Under the pieces are notes generated by a model. The model did not search any database. It was not told where the DNA came from and saw nothing but the letters and a program-made list of their open reading frames with translations. Below, in pieces: positions 55,541 to 64,000 of a stretch of 64,000 bases of DNA; the stretch's first letter is position 1; every line of letters starts with the position of its first letter. The stretch spans positions 114,248,814-114,312,813 of the forward strand of contig OV050030.1 of NCBI GenBank assembly GCA_920105625.2. The letters are read 5' to 3'. The position numbers were made by a program, and so were the translations under genes. Origin of the DNA: Clusia tigrina (taxonomy: Eukaryota > Arthropoda > Insecta > Diptera > Clusiidae).

Positions 55541-56062
55541 TAAGGTACCTAAAGGGCACGATTGAAAAAGGTCTCGTCTACAGTTCAATTGTAGATAAAA
55601 TCGCTGGGTTCTGTGACGCTGATTGGGCTGGTGACCTGGACTGTCGACAGTCGACTACAGGCGACGTGTTTATGTTTCAAGGCAGTGTCATGGGCTTTAC
55701 GGCGACAACAAACCATCGCATTGTCCTCAACTGAGGCTGAAATGATGTCAGTTGTAGCTGTAACACAAAAAGCTACGTGGTTGAAACGCTTAGAGAAAGA
55801 ACTTATGGTCAATGCTGCTGACAGTGTGATTATACATTACGATAACAAAAGCGCAATACATGCTGTCACTAATAACTCATATTCACCCAGGACGAAACAT
55901 ATACTCGTAGATATAAAGTCAAAATTTATTAATGAATCTTTAAGCTGCTCCAAAATCAAATTTTTGTATTTAGATACCAAAAGAATGTTAGCTTATATTC
56001 TAACAAAGCCTGTTTCAACCGAAAGGCAAATATATTTTGTTAAACAATTTGGTTTGTCCTAA
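55541..56062 (+). pseudogene. Inverted copy of copia RT end and RNase H
   Basis: Plus-strand sequence beginning 'gctgatcataaggtacctaa' repeats 53012-52479 in opposite orientation: GTIEKGLVYSSIVDKIAGFC, GLVTWTVDS-type shifted frames, then RQQTIALSSTEAEMMSVVAV and FVKQFGLS. A small indel near 55685 shifts the frame. The 3' untranslated part and LTR follow. Confidence 0.85.
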
Positions 56063-56305
56063 ATTCATATCAATATTTGATTTCTAGATTTTGTATATTA
56101 TATTTATTGGTATGGAAAATATGACATTTTACAAAGGCTATTCATTTTAGTTTTGTAATTAATTAAAATTAAGCTGTTGATTTTGGATTTCTAAATTGAA
56201 TATAAAATGAAATGTAAAATATTGTATAAGTTATATATTAATAATTTAATGCTTGTACATGTGGACATGCTTGAATTATATTCCTTAATAATTGTTCAGG
56301 GAAGG

Positions 56306-56481
56306 TGTTAAAAAGAAACAAATATTAGGATACAACACTGATTATAGCAGTATGTCAACTGTATAAAAAAAAACCTCAACTTTAAATGTCAAAAAATAAA
56401 TACATCCTGTTCTCTCATCTTCTAATACTTCCGTTGTAATAAGAGGTGTTTTATTTACCTGCGCTTTGCATAATTTTAACA
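56306..56481 (+). repeat. Copia-type LTR (right, plus strand)
   Basis: 176 bp from TGTTAAAAAG to AATTTTAACA after the purine run CAGGGAAGG, the mirror of 52061-52235. Both LTRs are 3' LTRs of opposite halves. Confidence 0.85.
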
Positions 56482-56900
<419 letters not shown>

Positions 56901-57059
56901 TTGGGTATTGGAGGTGGAAATCTGCAACCAGACACGGGACGACGCGCCAGTAGTGTGGGGCTCTTACCCACTAAAACCACCCCCACGGACGCCTCCCCGA
57001 CGGTACATAACCGCTAAGCAATACTTCATTCGGGGAGGGGAATGGTCAAAGGACCCCTC

Positions 57060-60020
57060 CTATGGATTCCCTGAACGTCGTCGCCACTCCAAGTGGCGGA
57101 GGTCTCGCATTATTTCCGCCGAAGCGTCACAGACTACTTCCCATTTCTTGGGGCACTCGAGCATATGGTGCACGATATTGTCAGGGGTCACGGGCTCTCC
57201 GCAAACTCTCTGAAGCACCGCTCTGGCACCGCTGTACCGCGGGCATGCGAAAAGGACATGTTCCGCGTCCTCTGGCTCCGTGCCTCCACAGTTTCCACAA
57301 CAGGGGGATTCATCTAGCCGGAATCTGTGCAAATATGCGCGGAAACCTCCGTGCCCGGTCAGCATTTGTGTGACGTGGTAGTTCATGTCGCCATGTGACC
57401 TGTTCATCCAACGTTGGAGGTCAGGAATCAGTCTCCACGTCCAACGGCCCTTCTCAGACGCATCCCATCGAGCTTGCCACTCCCGTATGGTGCGCTGTCT
57501 GGTGGCTACTACGCGATCTTCCGCACTGGACTCGCGCGTACTTCTGCCGTAGTATAGCCTCCACGACTCCTTGGCCAGCAGGTCCACAGGGATCATACCA
57601 GCAATCACTAGCGCGGCGTCTGTGGACACAGTGCGATGGGCACAGATCGTTCGAAGTGCACTTCTCCTATAGGCTGCCTCTATGGTGCGAACGGATGCCC
57701 TGACATTCGCCTTATCAGCCCATATGGGCGCCCCATACAGGATTACGGATTTGACAACTCCTGATATGAGCTGTCTCTTCCGCTGCCGCGGTCCTCCAAG
57801 GTTCGGCATTATCCGGCAAAGCGAAGAGCAGATCCGAGCCGCCTTTTCGCCTACACGCCTCAAGTGTTCCTTGAATGTTAATCTGGAGTCTATCCAGACG
57901 CCTAGGTACTTCAGGTGTGGGATCGTGGTAATGGTGCAGTTTCCAACTCTTATCTCCACGACCTCCTGTACCTTTCGACTCGAAATAAGGATGGCCTCCG
58001 TTTTCTGCTCCGCCAGTCTAAGTCCTGCATTCGCCAGCCATCTCCCGACAACGGCCACTGTGCGATTTGCCTCCGATACTACCTCTTCCAGATGTTTCGC
58101 CGCGATCACTAACGCTATGGCGTCCGCATATCCGATGATTTTTACATCATGGGGCACCTGTATGCGGAGAATGCCATCATACATAACATTCCAGAGTAGT
58201 GGACCCAGTACAGACCCCTGGGGAACCCCTCCGGTGACCTTATGCGTTTCCATACCTCGCTCGGACTCGTATAGCAGCATCCTGTCGTTAAAGTAGTCGG
58301 CAATCATCCGTCTTAGGTAGACGGGTACTCCAAACTCTGCCAGCGAACTCGCTATGCGTGCCCAGCTCGCCGAGTTAAAGGCATTCTTGACATCAAGGGT
58401 GACCACAAGGCAATACCTCTTGGAGCCCCCCTTCCATCTTCGTCCTTGTATCGCCCCCTTTGCCATTCGGATGACGTCGTCAATGGCGTCCACTGTCGAT
58501 CTTGTTTTCCGGAATCCATATTGGCGTCGCGCCAGTCCTCCAGCCTCCACTAGAGCCTCGTCAATCCGGTTGCAAATAATCCGCTCCAGGACCTTCCCTG
58601 CCGTATCTAGCATGCACAGGGGACGATAGGCTGATTGGTCTTCCGTTTGCTTATCAGCTTTTGGCATCAGGATTTTCCACCGTTTTGGGAAGACACCTTG
58701 TCTAAAACAGGCCTCGTAAAGAGACCTCAGTGCCTCTGGGTGTAGCGCAGCTGCCGTTTTGAGCACTTGGTTGGGTATTCCATCCGGGCCAGGTGCCTTC
58801 TGGTCCCCAAATCCTCCAACAGCCCGCATCACCTCGTCAGTGGTCACACTGGGTAATTCTTCGTGTAACTCGAGGGGGAATTGGCCAGGCACGTAGTCCT
58901 GTGCTGGGAAGAGCTCTCCCACAATACGTCTGAGCAAGTCGGGGCAGCGTGGGGCTGGTTGCCTATGGCAAGGGAGCTTTTTCATCACAAGCTTATATGC
59001 TGTGCCCCATGGGTTTTCTTCAACCTGTGCACATAGTTCGATGAAACTCCTGCGCTTGCTTGACTTTATGGCCTTTTTTAGCCTCCTCTTGGCCTCCTTG
59101 TATACCTGGCGTAGCTGCAGACACTCCGGCTTGCCTATTGCCCGCTGGTGTCTTCGTCTTGCGGCATGAAATTCCTTACGCAGGCCAGCGATCTCATCTG
59201 TCCACCAGTAGACGGATTTTTGGCATCCGCCATAGGCCCTTCTGGGCATCGCCGCGTCGCATGCACTCTCTAGCTGGCTTGCTAGCTGACTTGCCATTTC
59301 GTCCGCACCACCTTCCAACTTCATGTCTTCCAATATGACTTTAAAGGTGCCGTCATCGAGTTTATCCGCCCTCCAGCCTCTTAATCTTGGACCTATCTTT
59401 GGCCTTCTCCCCGGTAACCTTAGATCGATCGTAATGGCATTGTGAACGCTGTGAGTATATATGGGACTCACAATCCACTTAGCTCCTCTCACCAGTCTGC
59501 TGCTCAGGAACGTAAGGTCGATCACGGACCTGGCTCCTCCTCTGGCGAATGTCGCCTCTCCCGTGTTCATGAGAACTACGTCAAGTGCCGTGAACGCGTC
59601 CATAAGGATATGACCTTTTGGCGTTGTTCGGGCGCAGCCCCATTCATTTGCCCATGCGTTGAAGTCGCCAGCAATCACTACGGGGTGCCTGCCTCGCGCA
59701 TCCAGGGTAAGTCTGTCCACCACTAACTCGAACTCATTCGTAGTGAGGCTTGGTGGAAGGTAGCAACTGTAGACCGTGGTACCTCCAATGGTCGCTCTGA
59801 CGTAGCCGTCGCTACTATGTTTGTTGCTCAGTTGTAGGGCTGTGGCTCCACACACCCACAGTGCGGCTCCGCCAGTATTGTCCTCGGCCCAAACTCCTTG
59901 GTGCTTGCGCCGGTATGGCTCGCTAAGCACCGCAACATCAGCCTTTTGATCCCTTACTGTCTGCTCCAAGAGATCCTGTGCAGCCTCGCAGTGGTTGAGA
60001 TTGAGCTGGAGCAACCTCAT
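57060..60020 (-). CDS. R1-clade LINE ORF2: endonuclease and reverse transcriptase
   Basis: 986 codons without a stop. Residues 1-220 are an APE-type endonuclease ([13 protein letters not shown] near 5, SEPYR near 33, [11 protein letters not shown] near 117, [10 protein letters not shown] near 190). Residues 400-720 are reverse transcriptase ([83 protein letters not shown]). The C-terminus has a zinc-knuckle-like [20 protein letters not shown]. The protein nicks the target and copies the RNA at the nick. The active site, normally YADD, reads YADA at residue 634 (codon 58121-58119), so RT should be dead although the frame is open. The second copy (62909-63475) keeps YADD. The start ATG overlaps the ORF1 stop. 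Confidence 0.9.
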   Translation of the reverse strand: MRLLQLNLNHCEAAQDLLEQTVRDQKADVAVLSEPYRRKHQGVWAEDNTGGAALWVCGATALQLSNKHSSDGYVRATIGGTTVYSCYLPPSLTTNEFELVVDRLTLDARGRHPVVIAGDFNAWANEWGCARTTPKGHILMDAFTALDVVLMNTGEATFARGGARSVIDLTFLSSRLVRGAKWIVSPIYTHSVHNAITIDLRLPGRRPKIGPRLRGWRADKLDDGTFKVILEDMKLEGGADEMASQLASQLESACDAAMPRRAYGGCQKSVYWWTDEIAGLRKEFHAARRRHQRAIGKPECLQLRQVYKEAKRRLKKAIKSSKRRSFIELCAQVEENPWGTAYKLVMKKLPCHRQPAPRCPDLLRRIVGELFPAQDYVPGQFPLELHEELPSVTTDEVMRAVGGFGDQKAPGPDGIPNQVLKTAAALHPEALRSLYEACFRQGVFPKRWKILMPKADKQTEDQSAYRPLCMLDTAGKVLERIICNRIDEALVEAGGLARRQYGFRKTRSTVDAIDDVIRMAKGAIQGRRWKGGSKRYCLVVTLDVKNAFNSASWARIASSLAEFGVPVYLRRMIADYFNDRMLLYESERGMETHKVTGGVPQGSVLGPLLWNVMYDGILRIQVPHDVKIIGYADAIALVIAAKHLEEVVSEANRTVAVVGRWLANAGLRLAEQKTEAILISSRKVQEVVEIRVGNCTITTIPHLKYLGVWIDSRLTFKEHLRRVGEKAARICSSLCRIMPNLGGPRQRKRQLISGVVKSVILYGAPIWADKANVRASVRTIEAAYRRSALRTICAHRTVSTDAALVIAGMIPVDLLAKESWRLYYGRSTRESSAEDRVVATRQRTIREWQARWDASEKGRWTWRLIPDLQRWMNRSHGDMNYHVTQMLTGHGGFRAYLHRFRLDESPCCGNCGGTEPEDAEHVLFACPRYSGARAVLQRVCGEPVTPDNIVHHMLECPKKWEVVCDASAEIMRDLRHLEWRRRSGNP

Positions 60021-61227
60021 CTCCTACGTCTGGATTTTCCCGCGGCTTGTTTGTAGGACGGGCATGAGCTGCATCCTGTCGGGTGCTCCACGTCCTTACG
60101 ACCCTTGGCTGTGCAGAGTGCGCACGCAGGCGTCTTGTCGCACTCACGGGCGCTGACGCAAACGACATACACTTGTAGCAGCGCACTGGTGTCACCTTCT
60201 CACGCACACGGCAAGAAGTCCATCCAACTCTAAGCCTACCGATTTTTACAAGGGTTGCGGCGACCTGGGGCGGTAAGCTGATGGTCGCCGTCTGCACTCC
60301 CCCATATGCTTTGCGGAGGGATCTGACTGCACCCACGGGAGGTCTCTCTGAGACATTCAGCTGTTTACATAGCGCCTCATGAACATCTTCAACCATGGTA
60401 ACCTCATCTAGATCCTTTACTTCCACCAGCGTCTCCTGCGTGAGTTTACGCACCTCCGCACTGGATCCTAGGACATTCACCACTGCCTTACTGTACTGCA
60501 GGGTCTTTGGATCTCCGCTGCGCTCAGCTCCAGCAGCAATTCACCTTTTGCCGTTTTGCGAATTCGCCGCACGCTCTCTCCCAGTTCAGAGAGCAGCGGA
60601 TCCGTCTTGAGCTTCCGGAGGATTTCCGCATAATTCGCCATCCCAGTTTCCTTTATCACTATAGCATCTGGGCGCACTTGCCTGGGCTTCAGGTCCTTAG
60701 GCTTGGCACTGGCGCAAGTACCGACCGTGATCCACCCCGCTATTGCCACCTCTGGTTTGTCCGATTTGGGTTTAACCGCCTTGGACTTTGGCTTCGGCCG
60801 GGCTACCGCTGTTTCTGTCGTCGCCTTCCGCTCCTCTCCTTTCCTACCCGCCTGAACCTCTTTGTTCAACATTTTGTTGTCAGTCTGGGTCCCCTTACCG
60901 ACTCGCTCCCATTGTGATGGCTTTTCAATCATCACCACATCCTGCTCATGATGGATCTGGAAGCAAATGTCCCGGATTTTGGCCGTCTTCCGCTTGATAT
61001 CCGCGTGGATATTATGCCGTGGCCCCACGAAGGCAATTAAAGCCTCGACGTGCCACTCCAACACCGCAATCCTGCCTTTAGCAACGACTTCGTCTGGGGG
61101 ATGAAGCGCCATTGCATCGGTTTTCGTAGCCGATGTAGGTCGGAGCTCACTGGGATCTGCCAGTGAATTTCTCCGCACCACATCCTTCGTCCATTCCGGA
61201 CTCCTTGGAAGAGCGGATCTCGTACTG
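60017..61227 (-). pseudogene. R1-clade LINE ORF1 (Gag-like), frameshifted
   Basis: The frame 61227-60477 includes RSPEWTKDVVRRNSLADPSE, HPPDEVVAKGRIAVLEWHVE and a Lys-rich middle (RPKPKSKAVKPKSDKPE), then GESVRRIRKTAKGELLLELS. A frameshift near 60485 moves to 60483-60060 (LGSSAEVRKLTQETLVEVKD, SLRKAYGGVQTATISLPPQV, VTPVRCYKCMSF). A second frameshift inside the first zinc knuckle (about 60165) moves to a frame reading ECDKTPACALC, HPTGCSSC and KSRRRR, ending at TGA 60019-60017. ORF1 of R1 elements binds RNA and forms the particle. The three CCHC-type knuckles expected in R1 ORF1 are still visible. The ATG/stop overlap with ORF2 (ATGA) is preserved. Confidence 0.8.
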
Positions 61228-62090
61228 AAGGGATCCTACTCCGCATCATTTTTCTTTCCCTGTTGTGTTTGTATGTTGTACATTTTGTTTTAATGTGGTC
61301 CCCGCTCGAGGCCGCTATCTATGATCGTTGTGCAGTTCCTTTCTTGGTCCCATGGTTATCTATGCCGCAGCAGGGAGGCCATGCAAGGGTTGACGTAAGA
61401 CCTCATGAGTACTTACGTTCAGTGCCAGACCAGCGTTAATCGGGAATGTGACATCCGAACCTGCACTGCCAACTTAATGGTGACGAGACATAGAGCGCTC
61501 CCCGAGACCTGTCATGGTTTTAACGGGACGGGGGCGACAGTGGCATTAAGCTGCCAGCCATTTCTGCAACGTTTCACCCTTGCATACTGAAGTGACAGCA
61601 TACCACTATCGTCAGCCCGCAGCATCAAAGTCCTCACATTTCCCGGTATATCGTAATTAAGGCCTTACCGGTCTCGGCCTTAATGGGCCGTACTTGCCCT
61701 CCACCAAAATTCGCAGCAGTCCTCAAGTCGTGGGGTACCGCTGACCAAGATATGGGGCCCGTCATGGGTCTGCCACTCTTGGGTTTTTCGCAATGCCACG
61801 ACGATCCGTCGGTGTCCCACGTTGGTGCCGCAGCGTCCCACGATGTCCCACGTCGGTCCCTCGTAGATCTGTGTCCCATGTTGCCCAGCCAACCGCCCCA
61901 TCGGGGTCATCGCTGACTGGTTCGTTACTCACTTCAGCTAGTGTCCAGCGGGTGCTAGCACACCATTGCCCAGGGTCGCCACGTGGAGGCAGTGAGTCTT
62001 CTTGAGGGAATTATCTGTAAGGATCGTCCTGGCCACTCCCTGGTGAGTGGCTGTCAGGAGCTTTGCCTTAAGGTTATCCCCCCTGACCCT
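61228..62090 (-). other. 5' untranslated region of the R1-clade LINE
   Basis: Noncoding, about 860 bp and GC-richer than the surroundings. Frames on both strands are short. Repeated 'gtcccacg..' blocks occur at 61805-61870. Its outer end 'agggtcagggg' (minus strand) abuts (CA)n. Confidence 0.6.
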
Positions 62091-62100
62091 GTGTGTGTGT

Positions 62101-64000
62101 TTTTTTTTTTTTTTTTTTTATTGGTTCGGAGGTGGAAATCTGCAAACAGACACTGGGCGCTCTCGCACCAGTAGTGTGGCGCTCTTACCCACTAAAACCA
62201 CCTCCTCAGACGCCTCCCAGACGGTACATAGCCATTAAGCAATACTTCGTCTGGGAGTGGGTTGGTTAACGGACCCCTCCTATTGATTCCCTGAACGTCG
62301 CCGCCACTCCAAGTGGCGGAGGTCTCGCATAATTGCGGCCGAGGTGTCACACACCACGTCCCATTTCTCCGGGTACTCGAGCATATAGTGCACGAGGTTG
62401 TCCGGTGTCACAGGTTCACAGGCACCGCTGTATCGTGGACATGAAAAAAGAACATGTTCCACGTCCTCGGGCTCCGTGCCTCCACAATTGTCGCAGCAGG
62501 GGGATTCCTCCAGCCGGAATCTGTGTAGGTACGCCCGGAAACCTCCGTGGCCGGTCAGCAGCTGTGTGACGTGATAGTTCACCTCGCCATGCGACCTATC
62601 CATCCAGCGTTGGAGATCAGGGATCAACCTCCTCGTCCACCGCCCTTTTCGGATGCATCCCATCGGGCTTGCCACTCCTGTATGGTGCTTTGCCTAATGC
62701 CTGCTACGCGATCTTCCGCACTCAGCTCGTGAGTACTTTCGCCGTAGTATAGGCTCCACGCCTCCTTGGCCAGCAGGTCCAGCGGGATCATACCGGCTAT
62801 CACCAGCGCGGCGTCTGCACACACAGTACGGTGTGCTGAGATCGTGCGGAGCGCACATCTCCTATACGCCGCCTCTATGGTGCGAACGTACGCCTTTACG
62901 CTCGACTTCTAAGCCCATATGGGCGCTCCATACATGATTATGGATTTGACGACCCCTGAGATGAGGCGTCTTTTCCAGTGCCGTGGCCCTCCGAGGTTTG
63001 GCATTATCCGGCAGAGCTGGGAACAGGTCCGCGCTGCCTTCTCACCTAATCGCCGAAAGTGCTCCTTGAACGTCAGTCTTGCGTCAATCCAGACGCCTAG
63101 GTATTTGAGATGTGGAGTCGTGGTAATGGTGCAGTCACCAACCCTTATCTCCACCACCTCCTGTACCTTTCGACCTGACACAAGGATAGCCTCCGTTTTG
63201 TGTTCTGCCAGCTTCAGTCCAACATCCGCCAGCCATCTTCCAACAGTGGCCGCTGTGTGATTGGCCTCTGCTATTACCTCCTCCAGGTGTTTCGCCGTGA
63301 TCACTAGCGCTATGTCGTCCGCATATCCGATTATTTTAACGTAATCGGGCACCCGTATGCGGAGAATGCCATCGTACATAACGTTCCAGAGAAGTGGCCC
63401 CACTACAGACCCCAGGGGAACTCCTGTTGGGAATTCCATCTGGGCCAGGTGCCTTCTGGTCCCCAAATTTTCCAACCGCCCGCAACACCTCTTCTGTCAT
63501 TACACTGGATACTTCTTCGCCCAGCTCGGGAGAGAACTGATCAGGCACATAATTTTGCACTGGGAAGAGCTCTCCCACAATGCATTTAAGCAAGTTTGGG
63601 CAGCTTGGGGCTGGCTGCCTGTAGCAGGGGAGCTTTTTCATCACGAGCCTATATGCCGTGCCCCACGGGTTGTCTTCAACCTGTGCACATAGCTCGGTGA
63701 AAATCCTACGCTTTCTCGCCTTTATGGCCGTCTTCAGCCTTCTTTTAGCCTCTTTGTACAACTGGCGCAGTTGCAGGCAGTCTGGGTTGCCTATTGCACG
63801 CTGGTGCCTTCGCCTTGCTGCGTGACATTCCTTGCGTAGGCCGGCGATCTCGTCCGTCCACCAATAAACGGATTTATAGTTTCCACCATAGGCCCGCCAG
63901 GGCATCGCCGCATCGGAGGCGCTCTCTAGCTAGCTCGCTAGCTGGTTCGCCATTTCCACCGCACTGCCTTGAAGCTCAAAGTCCTCCAACATGACTTCGA
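62101..64000 (-). pseudogene. R1-clade LINE copy 2, deleted, running off the window
   Basis: The same family, in the same orientation, starting with poly(A) (T run 62101-62119). Minus-strand frames: 63905-63336 ([51 protein letters not shown]), then 63475-62909 ([44 protein letters not shown]), then 62824-62624 and 62675-62280 (C-terminus with [20 protein letters not shown]). Near 63424 about 540 bp of RT are missing, joining the [10 protein letters not shown] block to the GVPQGS block. Several frameshifts follow. YADD is intact here. The N-terminal endonuclease part lies beyond 64000. Confidence 0.85.

Noticed and set aside
57395..58296. Plus-strand frames of 102 and 204 codons
   Set aside because: Antisense shadows of LINE ORF2, whose minus-strand frame is open for 986 codons with all RT blocks.

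Overview
This window is eukaryotic, from a higher dipteran insect and most probably a tephritid fruit fly. The reasons are the mix of element families (297/gypsy-like, roo-like BEL/Pao, copia, R1- and Jockey-like LINEs, mariner, and a DD41D 'rosa'-like Tc1/mariner element of a type first described in Ceratitis), the very long (AT)n tracts and the CTAACCTAACC LINE tail. I found no host gene, rRNA or tRNA gene, operon or CRISPR array. Almost every coding stretch is a mobile-element gene, nearly all broken.

Layout. 1-5090: remnant of a gypsy-like element (possible Env-like ORF, polypurine tract, LTR at 2914-3406) meeting an inverted fragment of a related element (gag, leader, PBS, partial LTR on the minus strand). 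5091-6660: minus-strand Jockey/CR1-like LINE. 6742-7782: noncoding repeat. 8560-9362: LINE/mariner chimera. 9565-17624: complete but mutated BEL/Pao element (minus strand) with two LTRs, a 5-bp target duplication (catat), a tRNA-Trp-type PBS, gag-pro-RT-RNase H-integrase and a degraded env-like ORF. 17650-19430: truncated DDE transposon with an intron-like gap. 20260-22350: microsatellites, tandem repeats and a LINE RNase H remnant. 22353-23550: DD41D transposon.

23751-27913 and 46326-50693 are a direct segmental duplication (minisatellite, LINE RT fragment, AT-loop palindrome, gypsy LTR and PBS). Between them lie scrambled gypsy pol fragments (28760-31026) and a second BEL/Pao family in a tandem LTR-internal-LTR-internal arrangement (31582-46284). 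That family has repeated gag modules, a tRNA-Tyr-type PBS and an extra zinc-knuckle ORF between pol and the 3' LTR.

50694-51240 is a LINE 3' end. 52061-56481 is a copia element arranged as an inverted duplication with one LTR at each outer end. 56884-62090 is a nearly complete R1-clade LINE on the minus strand: ORF2 is open for 986 codons but its YADD motif reads YADA. It is followed head-to-tail by a second, deleted copy running off the window (62101-64000). Both LINE copies end at poly(A) plus (CA)n.

The genes do not cooperate as a pathway. The window is a nested transposon graveyard of the kind found in pericentromeric heterochromatin or piRNA-source loci; that setting is an inference. 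The most interesting items are the BEL/Pao family with several Gag modules and a 3' zinc-knuckle ORF, the palindromes centred on (AT)n tracts, the inverted copia element, and the LINE whose two copies both sit on (TG)n.
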